The translations under genes were made by a program, and so were the position numbers. From Proteiniphilum propionicum (GTDB taxonomy: Bacteria > Bacteroidota > Bacteroidia > Bacteroidales > Dysgonomonadaceae): a stretch of 64,000 nucleotides of DNA. Below the pieces are notes generated by a model. The model did not search any database, was not told the DNA's origin, and was given only the letters and a program-made list of their open reading frames with translations. Every line of letters begins with the position of its first letter. Position 1 is the first letter of the stretch. Below, piece by piece: positions 1 through 7,017 of the stretch. Location: the NCBI RefSeq assembly GCF_022267555.1, contig NZ_CP073586.1, positions 1,913,501 through 1,977,500 of the forward strand. Reading direction: 5' to 3'.

Positions 1-2
1 CC

Positions 3-797
3 ATGGGTGAAAAGCTGATGGTGGCCGACTGTGATGTGGATGCGGCCAACCTTCATCTGCTGCTGCAGCCTGCCGATCATTCCCGCCACCCTTTCTCCAC
101 CGGTGCCAAGGCGGTGATCGACCAGCAGCTATGTACACAATGCGGTGCCTGCATGGATGCCTGTCGCTTCGATGCGATCAGGTGCCAGGAGGATCGTTAC
201 ACCATCTCTGAGACATCATGTGACGGATGCCATCTCTGCATGCGCATCTGTCCGGCCGATGCCATCAGTATGATTGAAAGCAATGGCAGCTACTGGACTA
301 CCGGCACGTTCCGTAACGGCTGGATGGTACATGCCCGGCTGGAGCCTGGTGAGGAGAACTCCGGCAAGCTGGTCAATGTGGTGCGTGAGCAATCCCGTCA
401 GCTGTCGGAGCAGATGGGTGTGGAGACCATTCTGATTGACGGGCCTCCCGGCACCGGTTGTCCCACGATCTCTGCTATGAGCGGTGCCGATCTGGCATTG
501 CTGGTCACCGAACCGAGTCGTTCCGGTTTTCATGACCTGAAGAGGGTGAAACAGCTGACCGATGGGTTTGACATTCCGTCGGTCGTGGTGATCAATAAGT
601 ATGACCTGAATGAGCGGGTGACTGCCGAGATTGAGGCTTGGTGCCGCAGCGAGAAACTCCCTCTCATCGGCAGGATTCCTTTCGAGCCGGCGGTGGTGGA
701 GGCGATGTTACAATGCCGTACGGTGGTTGAGTGGGCTCCCCGCTCGGCAGCAGCCGGTGAGATCGCAGACATCCACCGGCAGATTTTCCAGTCGTGA
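3..797 (+). CDS. P-loop ATPase with inserted ferredoxin domain (MinD/Mrp-like, COG1149 type), 5' truncated
   Basis: The gene enters from the left edge, so the N-terminal Walker A loop lies outside and the first in-frame ATG at 3 is probably internal. What remains shows the family's DCDVDAANLHLLL segment, then two [4Fe-4S] ferredoxin motifs (C44, C47, C50, C54 and C73, C76, C79, C83 counted from that ATG) and the DGPPGTGCP switch-II-like loop. The family is a ParA/MinD-type ATPase with a 2x[4Fe-4S] insert, usually considered to act in iron-sulfur or metal-cofactor metabolism; its exact reaction is unknown. The neighbouring DUF5320 and MBL-fold genes often travel with such ATPases, which supports the call. 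The C-terminus (stop at 795-797) looks natural. Confidence 0.85.
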   Translation: MGEKLMVADCDVDAANLHLLLQPADHSRHPFSTGAKAVIDQQLCTQCGACMDACRFDAIRCQEDRYTISETSCDGCHLCMRICPADAISMIESNGSYWTTGTFRNGWMVHARLEPGEENSGKLVNVVREQSRQLSEQMGVETILIDGPPGTGCPTISAMSGADLALLVTEPSRSGFHDLKRVKQLTDGFDIPSVVVINKYDLNERVTAEIEAWCRSEKLPLIGRIPFEPAVVEAMLQCRTVVEWAPRSAAAGEIADIHRQIFQS

Positions 798-1119
798 AAA
801 TACCAATGAGACCTCTTTTGATCCATCTTCTGTATCCTAATTGATGGGCATGATCCGACACCTCTTCCGGGTTGTCATACGCCAGGCAGAGATGAGGATA
901 ACGCCCTCTCTCTCCCTTGGGGTCAATGAAGAGCTCCAGCTTCAAATCCTGTTGCTCCATCATGTAGACCTCAGTTTGCCTGTCGGTGGAAAAGATGGAA
1001 TGGAGCACCTCTTCTGAATCGAGGGTGAATTGTTTCAACTGGCGAAAATGCAAAACGGATTCGTAAAAGTTTTGAATCTCTGCTGGCTCAATAATGGATA
1101 ATCCTATATGTTGTAACAT
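664..1119 (-). CDS. VOC/glyoxalase-family protein with abnormal C-terminus
   Basis: The first ~105 residues read as a vicinal-oxygen-chelate fold: MLQHIGLSI start, an NFYESVL helix, LKLELFIDP and HLCLAY strands. Family members normally finish a short way after the 'GYRRWIKR' point with a YF-x-D-x-x-GN-x-x-E strand. Here that strand is missing; the frame instead runs as low-complexity sequence antisense through the last ~130 bp of the convergent ATPase gene. The -1 alternative frame at about 826 reads HWYFHDWKI, which weakly resembles the missing strand, so a frameshift near 825 is possible. Function of the intact protein is unknown; this copy is probably damaged. Confidence 0.55.
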   Translation of the reverse strand: MLQHIGLSIIEPAEIQNFYESVLHFRQLKQFTLDSEEVLHSIFSTDRQTEVYMMEQQDLKLELFIDPKGERGRYPHLCLAYDNPEEVSDHAHQLGYRRWIKRGLIGIFTTGKSAGGCLRSHRLLPSGEPTQPPYGIVTSPPPPPARKESCR

Positions 1120-1160
1120 CGTTCTATTTTTTAAGATTCTCTCTTTGTCTGATCGGTAAC

Positions 1161-1465
1161 CTACGGAATATAGGGTGTGTAATGATCGGGAGCGACCAGT
1201 TCCCGGTACTTGTAGACCACCTTCTTGAAATCATCCCAGGTATCCCTTTTCAGTGCAGGATTTCTCAGCAGCGCCGAGGGGTGATAGACCGGCCTATGAA
1301 AGGTCTCCCCACGCGGTCTTCATCTCTTACCGGAGCTTCGCCGATGATGAAGATGGGAGCATGATGATTCCCCTCACCGAAGATGAGATGATTCCGTGAT
1401 TGCCACAAATCGCATTTCCTGCACTGCTCCATCTCCTCCCGCAACTGCTCCATCGTCTGGCCCAT
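1161..1465 (-). pseudogene. Family 4 uracil-DNA glycosylase pseudogene (internal deletion plus frameshift)
   Basis: The N-terminal part (ATG at 1465 with AGGAGA 8 nt upstream) carries the first iron-sulfur CxxC (CRKC), the GEAP...ED motif and GRPFIGRS of family 4 uracil-DNA glycosylases. The next sequence, in another frame, is VYHPSALLRNPALKRDTWDD and continues to a TAG at 1161: this is the C-terminal HPSxLLR active-site motif. About 100 residues between the two blocks, with the remaining cluster cysteines, are missing. The frame change stops the N-terminal part at 1265. The enzyme would excise uracil from DNA; this copy cannot. Confidence 0.8.
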
Positions 1466-1484
1466 ATTGATTTTCTCCTGTTTA

Positions 1485-2012
1485 TTAATATTCAATTCCT
1501 TCCCGTGCTTCAATGCCCTGACGATAATAATGTTTCACCTCTCTCATCTCGGTCACCAGGTCGGCCACCTCAATCAGCTCCTCCGGTGCATAACGGCCGG
1601 TGACCACTACCTCACATCCGGCTGCTCTCGTCTTCAATATTTCGATTAACTCACCCACGGTGAAGAGATCATAATAGATGGCGATGGTTGCCTCATCCAG
1701 AATCACCATGTCATATTCTCCAGAAGTGAGCACCTCCGACACCACCGCCAGTCCCTCTCTTGCGGCTGACACATCCTCATCGGTCGGTTTTCCCACAATG
1801 AAGCAACCCCTGCCGAACTGCCGGATGGTGATCTGCGGCACGTGCTGCCTAACCGCCGTGATCTCGGAATAGTTTCTTCCTTTCACGAACTGCGCAATGT
1901 AGACGCTCATCCCTGCACCGGCTGCCCGCAGTGCCAGTCCGAAGGCCGCCGTGCTCTTTCCCTTGCCGTTCCCTGTGTAGATCTGCAGATAACCTCTCAT
2001 CTCTCTTTGCAT
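1485..2012 (-). CDS. cobO: Cob(I)yrinic acid a,c-diamide adenosyltransferase (CobO/BtuR type)
   Basis: Transfers the 5'-deoxyadenosyl group of ATP to cobalt(I) corrinoids, giving adenosylcobalamin or its precursor; cytoplasmic. The sequence opens with GYLQIYTGNGKGKSTAAFG, the P-loop diagnostic of this family, followed by AQFVKG, the VILDEATIAIYYDL strand and VVTGRYAPEELIEVADLVTEM near the end. At ~175 residues it has the usual length. The ATG at 2012 or the one at 2000 (MRGYLQ...) could start it; the latter overlaps the stop of the preceding methyltransferase stub as ATGA. No other cobalamin gene is in view, so it may serve salvage. Confidence 0.9.
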   Translation of the reverse strand: MQREMRGYLQIYTGNGKGKSTAAFGLALRAAGAGMSVYIAQFVKGRNYSEITAVRQHVPQITIRQFGRGCFIVGKPTDEDVSAAREGLAVVSEVLTSGEYDMVILDEATIAIYYDLFTVGELIEILKTRAAGCEVVVTGRYAPEELIEVADLVTEMREVKHYYRQGIEAREGIEY

Positions 2013-2137
2013 GCATTGAATATTTTCAGCAGGTTGCTGATAACTGCTTTCTCAACTTTGTCAACAGCCCAGCCACCATTTGTCCGGTAAAACTGATCAT
2101 ATTCCTGTACAAATGCTGACTTCTTATAAAAGTTCAT
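1997..2137 (-). pseudogene. N-terminal stub of a probable SAM methyltransferase
   Basis: A 46-codon reading frame starts at 2137 (MNFYKKSAFVQEYDQFY) and ends at TGA 1997-1999. Its pattern, a YDQFYxTNxGxxVDxxEK segment followed by an LLKIF helix, resembles the N-terminal cap of class I SAM methyltransferases just before the GxGxG motif, but the frame stops before that motif. The following gene is the corrinoid adenosyltransferase, so the full-length ancestor and it may have been an operon. The identification rests on a short pattern and is tentative; it could also be a genuine small protein. Confidence 0.4.
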
Positions 2138-2143
2138 CCTGTT

Positions 2144-2566
2144 TCATGATTCTTTGCGACTCTCTAATCTCCGTAGTTTCTCTTCCAGCTCCTCATTGGA
2201 GCGTTTGAGTCTTTGTGCTTCCGTTTTGAGCTCTTTCATCTCATCCCGTTTGTGTAGGATATCCTGCCAGGGAATATTTTGAATCAATTCTGAAATAAGA
2301 AGGCCAAAACTGTAAAGCCGGTCAACGCTGTAACCCTGAACAATTCCAGCTCCTCTGCTTGTTCCGGCTCTGCGTCCAAATCCTGTTCCTCTGGCTACTG
2401 CTATTCTTCTACCCGATCTGGCAATCTGGTCCCTGCCTGCTCCCCAGCCTCTGTTGCGATACAATCCATCTTCATATCCGGGTGTATCAAATCCCGAACA
2501 AAATCCTCTTGCTCTTCCGGTTCTGGGACCTTGTCCCATCGGTCCGGTACGATCTCCTGATGGCAT
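2144..2566 (-). CDS. DUF5320 family protein
   Basis: The N-terminus MPSGDRTGPMGQGPRTGRA, rich in Gly, Arg and Pro, is the signature of DUF5320 proteins. The C-terminal ~45 residues (DEMKELKTEAQRLKRSNEE...) form a strongly predicted coiled coil. Biochemical role is unknown; such genes commonly sit beside ferredoxin-ATPase (COG1149) and NifX/NifB-like genes, as here. A palindrome at 2629-2642, shared with the promoter of the neighbouring MBL gene, lies upstream and suggests common control. Confidence 0.8.
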   Translation of the reverse strand: MPSGDRTGPMGQGPRTGRARGFCSGFDTPGYEDGLYRNRGWGAGRDQIARSGRRIAVARGTGFGRRAGTSRGAGIVQGYSVDRLYSFGLLISELIQNIPWQDILHKRDEMKELKTEAQRLKRSNEELEEKLRRLESRKES

Positions 2567-2628
2567 AATGCTAATTTTTTAAGTGAAACAAATAATAAAT
2601 CGACAATGGCAAAAAGCCTAAATTAAAG

Positions 2629-2642
2629 TGAACATACGTTCA
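2629..2642. promoter_or_regulatory. Putative operator, copy 1: TGAAC-ATAC-GTTCA
   Basis: A perfect 5-bp inverted repeat with a 4-bp spacer lies about 65 bp upstream of the DUF5320 start codon (minus strand). The same arms and spacing recur at 3469-3482 in front of the MBL gene. I infer a dimeric repressor or activator site; the regulator is not in the window. Confidence 0.5.
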
Positions 2643-2650
2643 TTCATGTA

Positions 2651-3430
2651 TTAAAAGGTGTAGGTATCACCTGTTCTTACCGATTGAATCTGAAAACTCT
2701 CCGCAAATGCCACAAGTGCAGGCAATGCGGTACAGTGAGATGGGATGACATGTTCCACCCTGTTTTTTTTAAGGTAGTGGATAGTCTCGATGGTTTGCCG
2801 ATCGCGCTTCTTAAGATGAAAACCACCCATGATACCGAAGATCCTCTGCTCACCAGTGACGTTTCTTGCATGCTCCAGGGTGTTGACCACCCCGGCATGT
2901 CCGCAGCCTGTGATCACAAACAATCCTTTCTCTGTCTGCAGTGCTACGGCACTGTCATCTGCCACAAAATCGGGACTCCCATCTTCAAAAGAGAAGGAGG
3001 TCTGTTGTGATTCAAAATCGGTGATGCGGGGGATCTCTCCCAGAAACAGAATGAAGTTGCTGACATGGAGAGGTGCTTTGCTGGTGGTGAGATCAAATTT
3101 TTGTGCGATTTCATCCCGGCTGTTTTGCAGACCGATATAGGTGCGATCTGCCGTTCTGTATCGTTTCACAAAACAACCCGGATGGCAGAGCAGTCTGCCG
3201 CCTGAGAGATGAGTCAATCCGTTTCCGTGATCAAAATGACCGTGACTCAGGATGATCAGATTCCTCTTCTTCAAATCAATCCTCATTAGTGATGCATTTC
3301 GCAGGAAGAGATCACTTTGCCCCGTATCAAACAGGATCTTTGTCCCCTTATGCTCTATGAAATAGGAGAGTCCATGCTCTGCAGCGGTATTTCCGCCGGG
3401 ATAATTGTCGGTAAGAATCGATATTTTCAT
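2651..3430 (-). CDS. MBL-fold metallo-hydrolase (COG1237 type)
   Basis: 259 residues with the metal-binding HxHxDH motif as ILSHGHFDHGNGL, a downstream TGCGHAGVVN segment containing the third histidine, and a C-terminal HVIPSHCTAL. This is the pattern of the COG1237 metallo-beta-lactamase-like family related to dihydropterin-ribofuranosylaminobenzene phosphate synthase; the substrate is unknown. A Bacteroidota -7 element (TATATTTG on the minus strand, 3443-3450) and a TGAAC-N4-GTTCA palindrome precede it, so it is probably its own unit, co-regulated with DUF5320. Confidence 0.85.
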   Translation of the reverse strand: MKISILTDNYPGGNTAAEHGLSYFIEHKGTKILFDTGQSDLFLRNASLMRIDLKKRNLIILSHGHFDHGNGLTHLSGGRLLCHPGCFVKRYRTADRTYIGLQNSRDEIAQKFDLTTSKAPLHVSNFILFLGEIPRITDFESQQTSFSFEDGSPDFVADDSAVALQTEKGLFVITGCGHAGVVNTLEHARNVTGEQRIFGIMGGFHLKKRDRQTIETIHYLKKNRVEHVIPSHCTALPALVAFAESFQIQSVRTGDTYTF

Positions 3431-3442
3431 CTCCTTTTTTTA

Positions 3443-3450
3443 CAAATATA
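3443..3450 (-). promoter_or_regulatory. -7 element of the MBL gene promoter
   Basis: On the minus strand the octamer reads TATATTTG, matching Bacteroidota TAnnTTTG, 13 bp before the ATG at 3430. A TTTG (-33) lies 22 bp further upstream inside the palindrome at 3469-3482, so the palindrome would overlap the polymerase site. Confidence 0.55.
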
Positions 3451-3468
3451 ACCAATAAAATTTTATTA

Positions 3469-3482
3469 TGAACAAATGTTCA
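3469..3482. promoter_or_regulatory. Putative operator, copy 2: TGAAC-AAAT-GTTCA
   Basis: Perfect inverted repeat with the same arms and 4-bp spacer as 2629-2642, overlapping the -33 region of the MBL promoter, a position suited to repression. Confidence 0.5.
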
Positions 3483-3523
3483 AACAATTTTGCTATTGTT
3501 TTGCTGAAAAAGATAATGAATGA

Positions 3524-4084
3524 TCAGTTTCGTCTTGCAAGCTTTACCCATTTGAAGTATCCGAACATAGAGATCACGGTGTAGATGGCGAAGAGCAGTG
3601 CGGTTGGGTAGAGCCCTTTCCAGAGGTAGAGTCCGCAGGAAATAAGGTTGACCAGGAACCAGACCCACCACTGCTCCGCATGTTTCTGCGCAAGCATCCA
3701 CATACCCGCGATGCTCAACGCGGTGGTAAGGCTGTCGCCCCCGGCAACCGGACTATCGGTATATCGGGTGAGGATCAGGTAAATGACGCCAAAGAGTAGC
3801 ATCGTGATAAGAATTAGAGGAAGTATCTGCCGCTGCGGGGTGTGGATGATGGATGGTGTATCTCCTTCCGTATGGTTCCTGTTCCAGCGGATCCAGCCGT
3901 AGATGCTGGCGAAGAAGTAGTAGACGTTGATTCCCATGTCGGCATAGAACTTGCTCTGGAAGAAGATCCAGATATAGACCACCGGCATCAACACCCCCAC
4001 TGGCCAGAGCCATTTGTTGGCCTTGTATTCGAGGTAGAGATAGAGTAGGCCGATAAGGGCGCCGACGATTTCGATGGTTTGCAT
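3524..4084 (-). CDS. pnuT: PnuC-family transporter, probably thiamine-specific (PnuT)
   Basis: 186 residues and about six to seven hydrophobic helices, with the family pattern near the N-terminus (LYLEYKANKWLWPVG, then YGWIRWNR) and WVWFLVNLISCGLYLWKGLY later. PnuC proteins are inner-membrane facilitators of nicotinamide riboside; members placed next to a TPP-regulated TonB receptor are thiamine carriers (PnuT). Here the gene follows such a receptor by ~195 bp, which favours thiamine. The thiamine pyrophosphokinase gene often found third in this operon is absent. Confidence 0.8.
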   Translation of the reverse strand: MQTIEIVGALIGLLYLYLEYKANKWLWPVGVLMPVVYIWIFFQSKFYADMGINVYYFFASIYGWIRWNRNHTEGDTPSIIHTPQRQILPLILITMLLFGVIYLILTRYTDSPVAGGDSLTTALSIAGMWMLAQKHAEQWWVWFLVNLISCGLYLWKGLYPTALLFAIYTVISMFGYFKWVKLARRN

Positions 4085-4278
4085 GTCAATTCTGTTTGAT
4101 TTGAGATAATGAATTTATTTCTAAATCTCTGCTTCTTTTCGGGGTGCCCACCTGGTTAAACGAGCGTGATTTGATTTGTTGTCCGAGCGAAACGGGTTTA
4201 AAATCAAATAGTGAGTAAACCGGGAGTGCATCGAAATAAAGCTGCGAAAGAGAAATAAATTCCTTCTTTCGTATTTAC

Positions 4279-6573
4279 TTAAAACGAAATTGTGAGGCGC
4301 CCTATAAGGTTGCGCGTGGCCTGGGGGTAGTATCCAACCCAGTTGAAAGTGGTTCCGTCTTCAAATGCATCTGTTGAAGCCCATCCGTTTGCCACGTACT
4401 CCCTGTTGAACAGGTTGTTCACGAAAAACTGCAGGTTGATTACTCCCACTTGGCTCTTGGGGAAGGTGTAACCGGCGGAGAGGCTGCTCACGAAGTAGGA
4501 GCCGATCGACTTGTCCTCGTCCGACGTGTTGTCGATGTACTGTTTCCCCACATATTTGCCGTTCAGGTTCATGTAGAAGGCGGATACCGGTTGCCAGGTG
4601 ATGCCTGCCATTCCGATCAATTCCGGAGAGAAGGAGATATTGGTTGTTCCCAACTCATTTGCGATCTGTTTTTGTATTTCCGGATGGTTGTCGTCGGGGA
4701 TCGGGTTATAGTCGTCGGAATTGTCGTACAGGTCGAACCAGGCTACGTAGTTCCGGATTTTATTTCGGCTGAGGGTGGCGTTGGCATCGAGCAGTAGTTT
4801 TTCTGTCCACAGGGGAAGTGATGCCTCAATCTCGATACCTGCACGGTAGCTCTCCTTTACGTTTTCCATCAGCTTGTAACCAATATCAGTAAGTTTGCCG
4901 GTCTGCACCATCTGGTTGTGGTAATCCATGTAATAGAGATTAGCACCAAATTTCAACCCATTCCTGTTGTATCGGTAGCCAAGCTCATAATCGATCATCT
5001 TTTCCGGTTTTATAAAATTAGAAGCTCCTCCCTTTATGCCATCTTTCAGATCGGCACGCAGAGGCTCACGCTTGCCCACGGCTGCCGAAGCGTACAGGCG
5101 GTGATTGTTGCTCAGTTCATAGAACAGGCCCGCCTTAGGGTTGAAAAAGTTGTAGTAAAAATCGCCTGTCAGATCCATCTGGTCGTCATCCATACCACTG
5201 AAGCGGTAGCCCACACGACGGTATTGCAGGTCGCCGAAAAGTGATACTTTTTCATTCAGTTGATATTCCGCTTTGGTGAAGATATTTACTTCCGATTTTT
5301 TGCCTCTGTTTCTGTACCATTCATAATTAACAGGAATATTCTCGTTATGTTTTATCCATGGCAGACGACCGTAATGATCCCCGTCGTAAAAACTGTACAA
5401 ACCGCCGAAGGTGAGCTTCCATCGGTCGTCGGCATAGTCCAGTCCCGCGTTGGCTACATAGAAATTGTTTCGCATCAGCTTACGGCGGATGAAGTCGCTC
5501 TTGCGGTAGGTCTTCCCGTCAATGGTTTGCGGTTCCAGTCCAAAATCGGAGAACTTCTTGTTATACCTGTAGTTCTCATAATAACCGTATCCGTGGTTAT
5601 AACTCAGCCCTGAATTTAATGTGAGATTACGGCTCAGCTCTCTTGTGAGAGTGAGCTGCACAATATCAGAGTAGTAGTTGTCGGTCTCGTTGCCATAGTA
5701 CAATCGGTTGCCGGCATCATCGTAATACTCTCCTGCGGGGTTGTAGCGACGCCCATATTCCGGGTCCTGCATCTGCTTGTCCGACACCCCCTGCCACGAG
5801 ATGCCGGTATGCTGGATACCCCTCAGGTAACTGAGGCGAAGCAGCTGCCGTTCGCTATAGTGAGAAACTACCCCATAGAAATTGGTATGGTTCACTGTGC
5901 CGTTGCGCACATAACCGTCACCCAGCACCCGCGAAAAGCGGGCATCGAGTGATAGTCCGTTTTTCAAAACCCCTGTCCCCGCAGCAACATTCGATAAGAA
6001 TGTACCATAGCTTCCCACGGCGGTGGATGCCTCTCCGTATGCTTCGGAGCGGGCGCCTGCCGTCTGAAGTGAAATGCTTGCACCAAAGGCTCCCGGGCCA
6101 TTGGTGGATGTACCCACGCCACGCTGCACCTGTATGTCCTGCAGCGAGTTGGAAAGATCGGGAAGATTCACCCAGTAAACCTCCTGGCTTTCGGGGTTAT
6201 TCAATGGCATCCCGTTAAGAGTTACATTTATGCGAGTGGCGTCTGTTCCGCGAATCCTGAATGAGGTGTTTCCTACACCAAGGCCGTCTTCGGTAAAAGA
6301 TACAAGCGAAGGTGTGGTTTGAAGTATGGAGGGAATATTGCGTGCAGCATTTTGTTTTTTAATTTCGGAATGAGAGATATTAGAGTATGATACCGGGGTG
6401 TTTTTTCCGGCACGTGTTCCCGAGACAATAACCTCTTCCAGCTGAATAAGATCAAGACTGTCGGTTTGTTCTGCCTGTTCTGCCTGTTCTGACAGTTCTG
6501 CCTGCTCTGCCTGAGCCATCACTTGATAACTGAGTGCCGATAAAATTATCAGCATTAAAAAAACCTTTTTCAT
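4279..6573 (-). CDS. TonB-dependent outer-membrane receptor, probable thiamine transporter
   Basis: 764 residues: signal peptide to about residue 20, a short Glu-Gln-Ala repeat linker, a plug domain (LEEVIVSGTRAGKNTPVSYS, then SFRIRGTDATRINVTLNGMPL and IQVQRGVGTSTNGPGAFG) and a long beta-barrel ending in an aromatic strand (LIGRLTISF). The TonB-box-like segment LEEVIVSGTR is close to residue 46. It imports a ligand across the outer membrane using TonB energy. A TPP riboswitch in its leader and pnuT downstream identify thiamine or a derivative as the likely ligand. It lacks the SusC-type carboxypeptidase-like N-domain. Confidence 0.85.
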   Translation of the reverse strand: MKKVFLMLIILSALSYQVMAQAEQAELSEQAEQAEQTDSLDLIQLEEVIVSGTRAGKNTPVSYSNISHSEIKKQNAARNIPSILQTTPSLVSFTEDGLGVGNTSFRIRGTDATRINVTLNGMPLNNPESQEVYWVNLPDLSNSLQDIQVQRGVGTSTNGPGAFGASISLQTAGARSEAYGEASTAVGSYGTFLSNVAAGTGVLKNGLSLDARFSRVLGDGYVRNGTVNHTNFYGVVSHYSERQLLRLSYLRGIQHTGISWQGVSDKQMQDPEYGRRYNPAGEYYDDAGNRLYYGNETDNYYSDIVQLTLTRELSRNLTLNSGLSYNHGYGYYENYRYNKKFSDFGLEPQTIDGKTYRKSDFIRRKLMRNNFYVANAGLDYADDRWKLTFGGLYSFYDGDHYGRLPWIKHNENIPVNYEWYRNRGKKSEVNIFTKAEYQLNEKVSLFGDLQYRRVGYRFSGMDDDQMDLTGDFYYNFFNPKAGLFYELSNNHRLYASAAVGKREPLRADLKDGIKGGASNFIKPEKMIDYELGYRYNRNGLKFGANLYYMDYHNQMVQTGKLTDIGYKLMENVKESYRAGIEIEASLPLWTEKLLLDANATLSRNKIRNYVAWFDLYDNSDDYNPIPDDNHPEIQKQIANELGTTNISFSPELIGMAGITWQPVSAFYMNLNGKYVGKQYIDNTSDEDKSIGSYFVSSLSAGYTFPKSQVGVINLQFFVNNLFNREYVANGWASTDAFEDGTTFNWVGYYPQATRNLIGRLTISF

Positions 6574-6690
6574 TTACATAAGTTTTTAGGATAAACAGGG
6601 CCTGTGTGACTGCTTATCATTAGTTAGTGTAATAAAAAAGGGGATTTTGTAAAGATATATACCAAAAGCCACAAATTTGTGAGCTTTATA

Positions 6691-6765
6691 TTTTCCCTAC
6701 GCCGGCATTATCCGGATCAGGTATTTTGGGTATGATCTCAGCCCGTTTTATTTGGGCACCCCTTG
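6691..6765 (-). promoter_or_regulatory. TPP riboswitch (THI element)
   Basis: Read on the minus strand, the region has the conserved order GGGGTGC, GGCTGAGA, a variable P3-like arm, ACCTGATCCGGATAATGCC and GCGTAGGGAA, which are the diagnostic TPP-aptamer blocks. It lies ~120 nt upstream of the TonB receptor ATG. Binding of thiamine pyrophosphate is expected to shut off the receptor-pnuT operon. Confidence 0.93.
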
Positions 6766-6778
6766 TAGAATGACAGAA

Positions 6779-6786
6779 CAAAGATA
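6779..6786 (-). promoter_or_regulatory. -7 element of the thiamine operon promoter
   Basis: The minus strand reads TATCTTTG (TAnnTTTG) 14 nt before the first base of the TPP aptamer, so transcription would start at about 6772 and include the entire riboswitch. Confidence 0.6.
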
Positions 6787-7017
6787 GCACGTTTTTGTTC
6801 ATAAGAGAGCATACGACGGGAATTTAACATTTAGGGCCTGCTGTCATCTGTCATCACAATATCTTGAACATGCTAAAAAAACAGAGACGGATTTACGTGA
6901 GAATGTCCAGAAGATGCATATAACTGAAAAAACAGGAGTTAAATTGTAGTTTTCTCTGCTTTTATTTGTAATTTCGTTAGTTTTAAACGAACTAAGAAAA
7001 ATATAGTCACACGGTAT

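Noticed and set aside
530-826. Minus-strand ORF opposite the ferredoxin-ATPase
   Set aside because: Antisense shadow of a clearly coding gene; only its first residues were considered as a possible lost end of the VOC gene.
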